Assembly (NCBI GenBank): GCA_016719575.1
Contig: JADJYV010000002.1
Span: 186,001-250,000, forward strand
Direction of reading: 5' to 3'
Source of the DNA: Pseudobdellovibrionaceae bacterium
GTDB taxonomy: Bacteria; Bdellovibrionota; Bdellovibrionia; Bdellovibrionales; Bdellovibrionaceae
DNA: 64,000 nucleotides
The notes under the pieces are model-generated. The model saw only the letters and a list, made by a program, of their open reading frames with translations. It was not told where the DNA came from and did not search any database. Shown here piece by piece: positions 9,682 to 18,624 of this stretch. The first letter of the stretch is position 1. Each line of letters begins with the position of its first letter. The translations under genes were made by a program, and so were the position numbers.

Positions 9682-11247
9682 CTACCTCGCGTGCTCAACA
9701 GAGCGAGATTCTCTAACGACCGTTACCTTCACTTGACCAGAATGAGGAACTTCTCGCTCAATTTTACGAGCGATATCGCGAGCAAGCATCAAAGACTGGT
9801 CGTCAGTCACTTTTGCACTCTCAACCATCACTCTCACTTCTTTTCCGGCCTGCATTGCAAAAGTCTTTAAAACTCCATCAAAGCTATTGCCGATACTCTC
9901 TAAATCTTCAAGACGATGAATATAGGCATCCATGTGTGGTCGACGCGCCCCGGGACGTGTGCTCGACAAGATATTTGCCGCATGAATAATCCACGCCAAA
10001 ACACTTGTTGGCTTTTCATCCTCGTGATGCGCCCGAATCGCATGGCAAATCTCTTCAGATTCGCCGTATTTTTTGGCCCACTCGGAACCCACGATGGCAT
10101 AACTACCTTCAGCCGTGTGCTCAATAGCGCGGCCAATTTCGTGCAAGATTCCCGCTCGACGTGCTAGCTTCACGTTCACGCCTAATTCGCCCGCAAGCAG
10201 CCCCGCAATGTAAGCAACTTCCATCGAATGATTCAAAATATTTTGCGCATGGGAGGATCGATACTTTAATGAGCCAATGAGCTTAACAATCTCTGGATGA
10301 ATATTCGGAACCCCTAGCTCCATCACGACACGATCACCTTCTTCTTTGATCGACTTGGTCAGTTCAGACTTTTGTTTCTCTACAACCTCTTCAATTCGAG
10401 CCGGATGAACCCGCCCGTCTTCCATCAACTTTTCAATCGTGCGCTTTGCAAGCTCTCTTCGTACCGGGTCAAAACCAGAAATCACCACGGCTTCAGGGGT
10501 GTCATCAACAATCAAGTCCACACCACACAAAGCTTCTAGCGTCCGGATATTTCGCCCTTCACGGCCAATAATTTTACCTTTCATCTCGTCACTCGGAAGA
10601 GCCAAAACGCTGACAGTTCGCTCTGACGTATACTCGGAAGCAAAGCGTGAAAGTGCAGTTGCGATCACGCGACGAGCTCTCTTATCGGCCTCTTTTTGCG
10701 CCTCTTCTTCGATCTGCGCAATCTTCTTGTTAGCTTCGGCCTTGGCTTCATCTTCAAGTGCCGAAATCAGTTGACGGCGAGCTTCATCGGCCGTCATTGC
10801 TGCCACAGATTCAAGCTTTTGTTTAAGGTCCTGAACGTGACCGTCCACTTTTTTCTCAAGATCTTTAATTCGATTTTCGGAGATCGCGACCTTTTCTTCA
10901 CGGTCCCGCAAAGAAGCCACATAACGATCATTTTCTTCCAATTTTTGCTTAAACTGGTCGTCGATCTCTTTGAGGCGACGATCTAGCTGTGCCTCTTTGT
11001 TTTTCATTTGCGACTTTTGTTTATGAATATCTGCTTCGACATTCTTACGAGCCCGAACCTCAAAGTCTTTCGACTTCGTCTCGGCATCTTTTTTTAGTTT
11101 GGCCGCTTCTGATGTCGCCTTGTGTACAATACGATCCGCTTCTGCGCGAGCAGACTTCTTTTTTGCTTCATCTTGAATTCGCTTCACAACGAAAACAGTC
11201 ACACCACCAACAATCAGGCCTAAAATGGATGCAATAACAAATTCCAT
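9682..11247 (-). CDS. rny: Ribonuclease Y
   Basis: Membrane-anchored endoribonuclease that starts mRNA turnover. The 521 residues match the family length. Order: N-terminal membrane anchor (FVIASILGLIVGGVTVFVV), a long charged coiled coil (about 25-200), a KH RNA-binding domain (IIGREGRNIRTLEALCGVD), then an HD phosphohydrolase domain with H-HD-type residues (SSHAQNILNHSMEV, GILHEIGRAI). In most HD domains the second motif reads HDIG; here it is HEIG. The change is conservative but worth noting. Operon position between the folate ligase gene and tyrS. Confidence 0.95.
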   Translation of the reverse strand: MEFVIASILGLIVGGVTVFVVKRIQDEAKKKSARAEADRIVHKATSEAAKLKKDAETKSKDFEVRARKNVEADIHKQKSQMKNKEAQLDRRLKEIDDQFKQKLEENDRYVASLRDREEKVAISENRIKDLEKKVDGHVQDLKQKLESVAAMTADEARRQLISALEDEAKAEANKKIAQIEEEAQKEADKRARRVIATALSRFASEYTSERTVSVLALPSDEMKGKIIGREGRNIRTLEALCGVDLIVDDTPEAVVISGFDPVRRELAKRTIEKLMEDGRVHPARIEEVVEKQKSELTKSIKEEGDRVVMELGVPNIHPEIVKLIGSLKYRSSHAQNILNHSMEVAYIAGLLAGELGVNVKLARRAGILHEIGRAIEHTAEGSYAIVGSEWAKKYGESEEICHAIRAHHEDEKPTSVLAWIIHAANILSSTRPGARRPHMDAYIHRLEDLESIGNSFDGVLKTFAMQAGKEVRVMVESAKVTDDQSLMLARDIARKIEREVPHSGQVKVTVVRESRSVEHAR

Positions 11248-11259
11248 AATACAAAACTC

Positions 11260-11829
11260 CTACGAACAAATAATATTTTCTTCTTCTGTCACCAAAACAT
11301 CCACCCGGATGTCATGCTGTTCCTCAGGTATATCTTCATCCACCACTTGGCAGTTAAAACACACCCCTACTTTGGGTCCCGCGTAAGTTTCAAGAGCCCT
11401 GTCATAAAACCCCCGACCCTTCCCTAAACGATGTCCCTTTTTATTAAATCCTAATCCTGGTACTAAAATCCCGCTAAGCTCCTCAAGGGGAACCTTTTGA
11501 GAATCCTCAGCCGGCTCCATCACTCCAAACGGTCCCTTAATAAAATTTTGTGAGATATAAAATATCAAATGATCCGCCTCCATTCGAGGAAAGGCCCATT
11601 GAATCTGAGACGTCTGGCCATAGACGGGGCCTAAGTCAGGCTCCTGACTTAGCGCCAAATAACCGGCCCAAACTCCACTCTTGCCCCGAAGATAATCGTG
11701 CAAGTTTTCACAAATTTGTTGATGAATCTGCACGCAAGACTGAGGAGCCTCCCGCTGCAAAATATCTTTGAAATGATCTCGCCACCAGGACTTATCCTGG
11801 GTTGGCTTTATTTGTTTATGCAAGCCCAT
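11260..11829 (-). CDS. fau: 5-formyltetrahydrofolate cyclo-ligase
   Basis: ATP-dependent conversion of 5-formyl-THF to 5,10-methenyl-THF, recycling a storage folate. The 189 residues end with the family signature GLGFNKKGHRLGKGRGFYDRAL, the phosphate-binding loop region. Placement next to zapA is the classical bacterial arrangement (zapA-ssrS-ygfA), but there is no room for a 6S RNA between them here (26 bases). The start ATG 11829 has a GGAG eight bases upstream. Single-domain, normal length. Confidence 0.9.
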   Translation of the reverse strand: MGLHKQIKPTQDKSWWRDHFKDILQREAPQSCVQIHQQICENLHDYLRGKSGVWAGYLALSQEPDLGPVYGQTSQIQWAFPRMEADHLIFYISQNFIKGPFGVMEPAEDSQKVPLEELSGILVPGLGFNKKGHRLGKGRGFYDRALETYAGPKVGVCFNCQVVDEDIPEEQHDIRVDVLVTEEENIICS

Positions 11830-11855
11830 CCATCGCTCCAGAGTACAAAACAGAA

Positions 11856-12158
11856 TTAAACTGATTTGTTGAGCTTGGAATTTTCTAGATCCATCGAGAG
11901 CTTCAGTGCCTTTTCTTCAATTTTTTCCAGCTCACGATGAGCTTTTCTTTTCAGAAGAATCAGTTCCTCCGCCACATTCAGTGCGGTTAAAACTGCGGCA
12001 TTTTGAAAGGAACCATATTTGGTCACAGACATAGCTTGATTCATTTTATTATTCACAAAATCAACGAGTTCCTGAACAGTCGCATCATCATGGGAAGTTC
12101 TTAATTTATACGGAACTCCCGCAATCAGAAAGTCGTATGTTTTTTTCTCTGACGCCAC
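11856..12158 (-). CDS. zapA: Cell division protein ZapA
   Basis: FtsZ-ring-associated protein that bundles FtsZ protofilaments. The 100 residues have the ZapA core (YDFLIAGVPYKLRTSHDDATVQELVDFVNNKM) followed by a helix (LTALNVAEELILLKRKAHRELEKIEEKALKL) that forms the coiled-coil dimer. The start is GTG 12158 with GAGG six bases upstream. First gene of the five-gene operon behind the promoter at 12260-12287. Confidence 0.9.
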   Translation of the reverse strand: MASEKKTYDFLIAGVPYKLRTSHDDATVQELVDFVNNKMNQAMSVTKYGSFQNAAVLTALNVAEELILLKRKAHRELEKIEEKALKLSMDLENSKLNKSV

Positions 12159-12259
12159 CTGGAACCTCGCGGGCCAAAATGCCCATAAATCCTAAATCAA
12201 TCTCATCGTGCTGCTAAGCTCTTGAGAATCAAAAAATCCTCACTCAAACGTACTTTGAA

Positions 12260-12287
12260 ATTATAACTGAGTTCAGCAACTTAGCAA
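12260..12287 (-). promoter_or_regulatory. Sigma-70-type promoter of the zapA operon
   Basis: On the minus strand TTGCTA (12287-12282) and a perfect TATAAT (12265-12260) are separated by 16 bases. About 95 bases of untranslated leader would precede the zapA GTG. The motif match is good, but activity is inferred. Confidence 0.6.
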
Positions 12288-12311
12288 CTTTTGTTTGAGA
12301 AATTGACGCGA

Positions 12312-12911
12312 TTACCTTAACGAGCAGGTACAGACCACGCCGAGGTTTTTTTTGTCTTCGCAAAAAAGCCGGCGTTGGCTGCGCGTATCGCTGATCTCAA
12401 CCTCGAAAATGTCCTTAAAATTTCGTTTGTAGCTCATGGTGATTCCATTGAGCTTCGTGTCAAAATAAGAGTATTCATCTTCTAAAATCTCTTCATTTAA
12501 AAAATAGGGAGCCAAATTCACTAGATTTGGATTGCTGCGATGAGCCTGAGGAAGATCAATAGAACGCCCCTCCCCCTTCTCATCCAATTTGTCGATCGTT
12601 AAGCTATAACTCAATTTTCCCTTTTTTGAGGTCTTTACAGCAGCAAGACGCATTCGCTTCTTTTGGCCCTGGGGGTCTTTGAGTAAAAGCTGGCGATATC
12701 TCAATAAACTATTGGAGGTTGCAAATTTTCGATCTGACTCTTCTTTGAGCTGATTCAAGTTGACCTTTATTCCCCACAACTCGTTTTTGAGCTCAGGGAA
12801 GCATTTCACGAGGTTGACATAAGAGAGCGACACAGGCTTCTCTTGTGTCTCAGCGAAAGCCGGCAGTGTTATCGCTAGCATCAACAGGCACACAGTAAAT
12901 TTACGCAACAA
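12312..12911 (-). CDS. Secreted protein of unknown function
   Basis: About 199 residues, family not recognised. N-terminal signal peptide (TVCLLMLAITLPAFA, cut before ETQEK) marks export. The mature protein is mixed charge, with isolated cysteines near the start (VKCFPEL) and three near the C-terminus (FCEDKKNLGVVCTCSLR), suggesting disulfides in the periplasm. The start is one of two adjacent TTG codons. The second (12908) has the better spacing to GGGGGA. It is followed closely by the zapA operon promoter and is probably its own unit. Confidence 0.55.
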   Translation of the reverse strand: MLRKFTVCLLMLAITLPAFAETQEKPVSLSYVNLVKCFPELKNELWGIKVNLNQLKEESDRKFATSNSLLRYRQLLLKDPQGQKKRMRLAAVKTSKKGKLSYSLTIDKLDEKGEGRSIDLPQAHRSNPNLVNLAPYFLNEEILEDEYSYFDTKLNGITMSYKRNFKDIFEVEISDTRSQRRLFCEDKKNLGVVCTCSLR

Positions 12912-13273
12912 ATCCCCCAGTAACTAGGAACTTATTGATTTTTACTCAGAAATGCAATGATGTCGAAATCATGTCCCGCAGCAACTCCGACCCCGGGTCG
13001 AGGAAGACCGAAGGTCGCGAGCCCCCCTCAGAGACCGCTTCGCGACCATTTTCAGATCCGGCATCAACCTTCCCTGTCAGCTATTTGACAGACAATGAAG
13101 TCCTTATATGATGGCCTTGGCGTGGGTTGGATATATTGCAGAAAAAGTTGTCATGCTTCTTGCTAACTTGAAAGACGTTGATTCACAAAAATTAACACGC
13201 TTCAGAGGCCCCCCCCCCCCTTAAATGGACTTTTGAGGCGACAAAACGGACCACATTTGGTCCGTTTTCTTTT
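12912..13273. other. Gene-free 360-bp stretch with palindrome and poly-C tract
   Basis: No supportable gene. It contains a perfect 8-bp inverted repeat GGTCGCGA/TCGCGACC (13013-13020 and 13040-13047) with a C-rich loop, and a run of twelve C at 13209-13220, the longest homopolymer in the window. Confidence 0.6.
13243..13268. terminator. Bidirectional intrinsic terminator
   Basis: A perfect 11-bp inverted repeat (AAAACGGACCA, loop CATT, TGGTCCGTTTT) sits five bases after the stop of the minus-strand gene at 13274. T runs occur on both sides, so it can end transcription in either direction. Confidence 0.8.
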
Positions 13274-13693
13274 TTAAGGGATAATACAAGTTCCGATATT
13301 CCAAACATTTCGAACGACGCCCCGCCAAGTGCAAGAAATACTCCCCGCACCACCCGACTTAACGTCAACAGACAATCCCGTACCTTCAGAGCAGGTAACG
13401 TCGATAGTTCCTGTCCCGTCTGGACGCGATTTTTCTACGACTTTGCAATCTCGGGCAATGTTCACTGTTTGACCGCAAATCTCATCCGTGCCATTAGCGA
13501 TACGCTCGGTATTTACAATGGAACACGCGGTGCCGCTGCATTCCCGCGTATCGATCATGATATACAAAAGCGGCCACGTAGAGACTGTAGCTAGCTCTGT
13601 TTTCGTCGACGTCACCTCTTTAGTGCACTGATATCCAAGAGCAAAAGACAAGTCCCCAATACAAAGAAAAAGTAAAACGACAAACGTTTTCAT
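13274..13693 (-). CDS. Small cysteine-rich secreted protein
   Basis: 139 residues, no recognised family. Signal peptide MKTFVVLLFLCIGDLSFALG, then a mature domain with eight or so cysteines (YQCTKEV, ECSGTACSIV, ICGQTV, DCKVVEK, VTCSEG, ISCTWRG, GTCIIP), which implies several disulfides and an extracytoplasmic site. Own terminator directly downstream. Spacing to ftsY (61 bases) leaves room for a promoter, so it is probably monocistronic. Confidence 0.6.
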   Translation of the reverse strand: MKTFVVLLFLCIGDLSFALGYQCTKEVTSTKTELATVSTWPLLYIMIDTRECSGTACSIVNTERIANGTDEICGQTVNIARDCKVVEKSRPDGTGTIDVTCSEGTGLSVDVKSGGAGSISCTWRGVVRNVWNIGTCIIP

Positions 13694-13754
13694 ACACCCT
13701 CCAGAAAGATCAATTGAATTAGGTCACAGGGCTTTTGCAAGGTCAATTGCTGTC

Positions 13755-14825
13755 TTAGCTAAAAATACTTTCGACAAACTCTGGCGATGAAAATGTGCGC
13801 AGATCTTGGATTCGCTCTCCAACTCCAATAAACTTCACTGGGATATGCAAATCGTTGGCAATGCCAACGGCCACTCCCCCTTTTGCCGTGCCATCCATTT
13901 TTGTAAGAATAGCTCCAGTCAAGGAAAGGGCATTGTTATACTCTTTCGCTTGGAGGAGTGCATTCTGACCTGAGTTCGCATCAAGCACGATGATGACTTC
14001 ATGGGGTGCATCTGCTATCACTTTTGCCATCACTCTTTTCATTTTTTTAAGCTCTTCCATAAGATTCGCCTGCGTATGCAAACGTCCCGCAGTATCGACA
14101 ATGACTATGTCGTAGTTCTGCCCCTTGGCTTTTGCAACAGCATCATAGACCACAGCACTGGGGTCCGAAACGCCTTCTGGAGAAAAAATCTCAACCTGAG
14201 CTCTCTCCGTCCAAATCTTTAGCTGATCACCAGCTGCTGCTCGAAAAGTATCCCCCGCAGCAACCAAAACTCTCTTTCCTTGACTCGCAAACTGAGCGGA
14301 CAATTTTCCGATCGTCGTGGTTTTGCCTGCTCCATTCACGCCAACAATCATTAGCACCGTCGGCCCTTCACTCGCGAGGTTAAGGGTGCTGCCTGCTACC
14401 CGAGAAAAGACCTCTTGCATTTCTTTTTTTAGAACCTCGCGCACCCTATTGAGATCTGCTTTTTCTTTGCGGTTCAAATCTTCAAGAGCGCCCATCAGCT
14501 TTTGCACTGTCTGTGGGCCAAGATCACTCGTATACAAAACTTCTTCGATCTGCTCAAGATGAGTAGAAAGTCCGTCTCCAATCGAGAGCAAAGATTTTAT
14601 TCTCCCGAAAATATTTTCTTCCGTTTTGCTGAGGGCCTTCCTAAGGTCAACGGGATCCTCTCCCGTCTTCTCATCTAAAGATTTTGTTTTTGTAGTCGCA
14701 TCCACAATAGGATCGACCTCTCGTTGCCCTTTTAGAACCCGGTACCACAAAAAAATAAAAATGAGGGTGAAAACCACCCCCGCCGATGCAAAAGCATAAA
14801 CTGTAAAATCAGGATTCCAAATCAT
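13755..14825 (-). CDS. ftsY: Signal recognition particle receptor FtsY
   Basis: GTPase receptor that docks SRP-ribosome complexes at the membrane. The 356 residues begin with a real transmembrane helix (VYAFASAGVVFTLIFIFLWYRV), unlike the amphipathic A domain of E. coli FtsY. A short linker and the NG domain follow: G1 GVNGAGKTTT, insertion-box region AAGDTFRAAAGDQL, G3 DTAGRL, G4 TKMDGTAKGG, closing GVGERIQDL. Directly downstream of smc with 52 bases between, the usual smc-ftsY linkage. Confidence 0.95.
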   Translation of the reverse strand: MIWNPDFTVYAFASAGVVFTLIFIFLWYRVLKGQREVDPIVDATTKTKSLDEKTGEDPVDLRKALSKTEENIFGRIKSLLSIGDGLSTHLEQIEEVLYTSDLGPQTVQKLMGALEDLNRKEKADLNRVREVLKKEMQEVFSRVAGSTLNLASEGPTVLMIVGVNGAGKTTTIGKLSAQFASQGKRVLVAAGDTFRAAAGDQLKIWTERAQVEIFSPEGVSDPSAVVYDAVAKAKGQNYDIVIVDTAGRLHTQANLMEELKKMKRVMAKVIADAPHEVIIVLDANSGQNALLQAKEYNNALSLTGAILTKMDGTAKGGVAVGIANDLHIPVKFIGVGERIQDLRTFSSPEFVESIFS

Positions 14826-14877
14826 AACTCACCCACCATTACCATAACGCAACGCTTGCCCAAAAGGTACGGCGTAC

Positions 14878-17800
14878 CTACAAACCAACGGAGACCATGG
14901 TTGAAACTCCGCGCTCCTGCATGGTGACGCCGTATAACTTTCCGGCAACTTCCATAGTGTGTTTGTTATGGGTAACGACAATAATTTGGGATCGCTTGGC
15001 CATTTCTCGCACGAGATCGTTAAATCGGAATACATTGGCATCATCAAGTGGAGCATCAACCTCATCCAATAAGCAGTACGGGCTCGGCTTCACTAAGAAA
15101 ATCGAGAAGACTAAGGCCACTGCGGTGAGAGCTTTCTCTCCTCCCGACATCAATGAAACGTTTTGCATCTTTTTACCAGGAGGCTTGGCAATGATTTCAA
15201 TGCCCATTTCGCCTTTTTCGACATCCTCATGCAATTCAAGCTTCGCCTCACCGCCACCAAACAAGACCGGGAAGACACGAGTAAATCGGTCGTTCACTAA
15301 ATCAAAGGTCTCCTTAAAACGCTTTGAACAAATTCGGTTGATACGATCTATCACCTTGCGAAGCTGTTCTTTAGCTTCGGTCAAATCCGCATGTTGCTTG
15401 GTTAAAAACTCATAGCGCTCAGCTGTTTCTTCGTATTCTTCGATCGCTGACAAATTGACTTCACCAATTTTTGAAATTTTCTCTTTAAGATCCTTAAGCT
15501 GAAGTTCAGCTCCAACCAGATCTCCTTCGCGCCCTTGGTACTTTTCTACAACATCAGCAAGAATCAACATGTAGCGCTCACGAATTTGATCAACTAAGTA
15601 GTGTTCTTTCATACGAGCTTGTTCCAGCTTCAGCTGCGCCTCATTCATGCGCGACTGTCTCTCATTGCGAGCTCTTTGCGAGCTCGCAAGTTCGTCTCCT
15701 AGCTCTTGAACTTTAGCTGCCATCTGTTCATAAATGTCTTTTTCAACCGACAGTTGTGCCTTGAGATCTTCGACCGAGCGAATCTTGCGCTCAAATTCAA
15801 TCTTCTTTTCTTCAAGTGCCATCTGGCTTTCTGTCATTTGACTAGAGTACATCTGTGACTCTTCGCTCATTCGAGACAACTGGGCATCCAACTCGCCTAG
15901 AGACTTATTCACCATCTCCAGCTGCCTGAAAGCGCCATTGTACTCCTGGGTCTTAGAAACTGAGCGAACTTGAAGATCTCGCACTTCGTTCTGCAAACCG
16001 TCAAAACCGAGGCGAGTGTTGGTCAGCTCATCATTAAGACTTGCAACTTCGCTCTCTAGATTTTGTTTTCGAGTGCGAGCCTCTTCAAGGTTGAGCATCA
16101 TCTCTTGCAAACGAACTTCTTGCTGCTCAACTTGCTCTGTAATTTTACGCAGTTCACGTTCTTGGCGTTCCACTGCGTACTGAGCATTTTGCAATTCATT
16201 TTCAGAACGTTCTAGATCTTTGCGCAGCTCGGTTACTTTGATTTCTTGTTCAATTTTGCGTTTTTGCGCACCTTCAAAGTCGCTGACAACATTGACAAGC
16301 TGTTCTTCGATTTTCTTCAAAGACTGCTGTGCCAGAACAAGTTTTCCCGCCCATTCGTTTTTCTTTTCTGTCAGCTCTTTTATCTCACGACGACGTTTTA
16401 AGACTCCAGAATCCGCTGACTCCACCGAGCCCCCGGTCAAAACTCCGTCCGCCGACAAGGTGTCACCATCAGCTGTTACAAAAGTCCAACCTTCGTATTT
16501 TGCACGAAGATGAAGAGCTGTGCGAATGGAGTCCACGATTGCCACGCCATCAAGCAAATATGAAACTGTATTTTTATATTTTTCATTTGAGCTAACGACA
16601 TCCTTAAGAATGGCCTTGACCCCGGCCTCTTGATGCGGAGCCACCGCAAAAGTCTTAGCGCCAGCCTCACTTGCTGCCATAAAGCTAGATCTTCCGGACT
16701 TTGCCTCTTTCAAATGGTCTACAGCCTCGATGGACTGATTGCTATCGCTCGACAAAAGGAGCTGCAATCGAGATCCTAAAGCAGCTTCCATCGCCACTTC
16801 GTACTCACTCGGCACCTCAACAACTTCAGAAACTGGCTGAAACACGACCGAGCCGTCTGCTGTGACTTCCTGATAACGAGTTTTTTGCCAAAGCATGACG
16901 TTTTTAACGCCCTCTTGGAAACCCTCAAAATTTGAATGCAAATTCTCAAGACCGTAGAGGCGAGAGGTCACTTCATTCAGGTGATCTTTAAATTCTTCGA
17001 CTTCGGCTTTTTTTGTCGCTGCCTGTTCCGTAAGAATTCTTTTATTCGCCTCGAAAGACTCAAAGTCATTGGCCAAATCAAGCTGCATTTGCCGTTCTTT
17101 TTCAAGCTCGTTAAAGACTTTACGACGGCGTCCTTCAAACTCAACATGTTTCTCTCGAAGCTCGCTCACCACGAGCTGCTCATTGTTCTCACGGTCTTTT
17201 AAGTCCGCGATTGTTGCCTGAAGTGAATTCACCCGAGCATCCAGCGAAGACTCTGACTGCCCAACCGCAAACAATTCTCGACGTTTGGACGTCAACTCTT
17301 CATCAACATCTGAAATGCGAGACTGTGAGTTCTGAAAAATTTCATTTTTTTCGTTGTACTGAAGAGACAAGGTTTCGGACTCCTCTTTGAGAGCTCCGAC
17401 CTGGGCGTCAAGTTGAGACTGATCTCTTTGCAAAAGCTCCCGACGAGCTTCTTGTTCTTGCAAAATATTTCCTGTCATTTGCTCATTTCGACGAGCTTGT
17501 TCAATCTCAAAGCGCAGCTCCTGGATTTCCATTTCTTTTTTCTGAGTCGTCGACTGAGCCTCATAGTACTGCCCCTGAACGGCCTCCACAGTTTTTTCTT
17601 TCTCTAAGATCTGTAGCTTGAGGGTCTCAAACTGCGCCTGCAGAGTCGAAACATTGCTCTCGCCTTCGACTTCCATGCTTTGAGCTTCATCGAAAATGCG
17701 TTGCGCCTCGTCTGCCACTTTTCGGAGATCTGCATACTGAACCGATGCTAGCCACAAATCCAAATCTTCAATTTGATTTTTGAGGTTGCGATATCGCTCA

Positions 17801-18444
17801 GCACGCTGAGCTTGCCTTTGAAGAGAGTCAATCTGGCGCTTCAGCTCACCGATAATGTCCTGCAACCGCACCAAGTTCTGATCAGTCGCCTGAAGTTTTC
17901 TTTGTGATTCGCGCTTACGAACCTTAAATTTTGTTATTCCTGCGGCCTCTTCAATGAGCGTGCGTCGTTCTTCGGGTTTAGCCGTGATAATTTTTCCGAT
18001 CATACCTTGGGCGATGATCGAAAAGCCTTTAGATCCAGCACCTGTATCCATGAAAATTTCTTGCACGTCCTTTAAGCGAGATGGCTCTTTGTTAACAAAG
18101 TACTCTCCCTCGCCATTTCGATGCAGACGGCGAGTCACCATCACCTCAGAGTGCTTTATATACTTCGCCGGAAAGGGCCCACCATCATTTTCAAGAGTCA
18201 GAGAAACTTCACACATTCCCAGGGGAGCATAACCATCGGCGCCAGCAAAGATCACATCCGTCATGGTCGAACCACGAAGATCCTTCGCAGACATCTCGCC
18301 CATAACCCACATCAAAGCATCAACGATATTTGATTTGCCACAACCGTTAGGCCCGACGATCCCAGTAATCCCCGCATCGAAATGAATCACCGTGCGATCT
18401 TTGAACGACTTAAAACCAACAAGCTCGATTTTTTTAATTCTCAA
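14878..18444 (-). CDS. smc: Chromosome segregation ATPase SMC
   Basis: Condensin ATPase that organises the chromosome. About 1188 residues: N-terminal Walker A (GPNGCGKSN) within the IGF-like start RIKKIELVGFKSF, coiled coil, hinge around residues 510-680 (region with GVLTGG), second coiled coil, C-terminal signature LMSGGEKALTAVAL and Walker B YCLLDEVDAPLDDAN. Start: TTG 18444, giving (M)RIKKIEL at the usual family N-terminus, with GGGGG six or seven bases upstream. The ATG at 18465 adds seven residues that overlap this ribosome site. Complete, no missing motif. Confidence 0.95.
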   Translation of the reverse strand: MRIKKIELVGFKSFKDRTVIHFDAGITGIVGPNGCGKSNIVDALMWVMGEMSAKDLRGSTMTDVIFAGADGYAPLGMCEVSLTLENDGGPFPAKYIKHSEVMVTRRLHRNGEGEYFVNKEPSRLKDVQEIFMDTGAGSKGFSIIAQGMIGKIITAKPEERRTLIEEAAGITKFKVRKRESQRKLQATDQNLVRLQDIIGELKRQIDSLQRQAQRAERYRNLKNQIEDLDLWLASVQYADLRKVADEAQRIFDEAQSMEVEGESNVSTLQAQFETLKLQILEKEKTVEAVQGQYYEAQSTTQKKEMEIQELRFEIEQARRNEQMTGNILQEQEARRELLQRDQSQLDAQVGALKEESETLSLQYNEKNEIFQNSQSRISDVDEELTSKRRELFAVGQSESSLDARVNSLQATIADLKDRENNEQLVVSELREKHVEFEGRRRKVFNELEKERQMQLDLANDFESFEANKRILTEQAATKKAEVEEFKDHLNEVTSRLYGLENLHSNFEGFQEGVKNVMLWQKTRYQEVTADGSVVFQPVSEVVEVPSEYEVAMEAALGSRLQLLLSSDSNQSIEAVDHLKEAKSGRSSFMAASEAGAKTFAVAPHQEAGVKAILKDVVSSNEKYKNTVSYLLDGVAIVDSIRTALHLRAKYEGWTFVTADGDTLSADGVLTGGSVESADSGVLKRRREIKELTEKKNEWAGKLVLAQQSLKKIEEQLVNVVSDFEGAQKRKIEQEIKVTELRKDLERSENELQNAQYAVERQERELRKITEQVEQQEVRLQEMMLNLEEARTRKQNLESEVASLNDELTNTRLGFDGLQNEVRDLQVRSVSKTQEYNGAFRQLEMVNKSLGELDAQLSRMSEESQMYSSQMTESQMALEEKKIEFERKIRSVEDLKAQLSVEKDIYEQMAAKVQELGDELASSQRARNERQSRMNEAQLKLEQARMKEHYLVDQIRERYMLILADVVEKYQGREGDLVGAELQLKDLKEKISKIGEVNLSAIEEYEETAERYEFLTKQHADLTEAKEQLRKVIDRINRICSKRFKETFDLVNDRFTRVFPVLFGGGEAKLELHEDVEKGEMGIEIIAKPPGKKMQNVSLMSGGEKALTAVALVFSIFLVKPSPYCLLDEVDAPLDDANVFRFNDLVREMAKRSQIIVVTHNKHTMEVAGKLYGVTMQERGVSTMVSVGL

Positions 18445-18569
18445 TGTATTCCCCCAAGAAAACACCCCAACCTACGACAAAATAACACGGCTTTGGTCCA
18501 TAAGATCAAAAGCCATTTAACTGTCGCTAGGGATCGGGAGACTGTCAATAATTGCGTACTAAAGAACCC

Positions 18570-18590
18570 GCTTAAGCTGAAAACTTAAGC
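18570..18590 (-). terminator. Terminator after ppdK
   Basis: Inverted repeat GCTTAAG/CTTAAGC around a 7-base loop, flanked by CCTG/CGGG extension, 35 bases beyond the ppdK stop. On the minus strand it is followed by a short T-rich stretch (TTCTTT). Confidence 0.6.
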
Positions 18591-18624
18591 AGGCTTTGTT
18601 ATTGGGCGTTGCGGCGCGTTGGAC

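Noticed and set aside
12160..12300. Possible 6S RNA upstream of zapA
   Set aside because: Location is suggestive but no long double-stranded fold with a central bubble could be made; the sequence is explained by a promoter and leader.
14897..18588. Many antisense frames over smc and ftsY
   Set aside because: Shadows of strongly supported genes.
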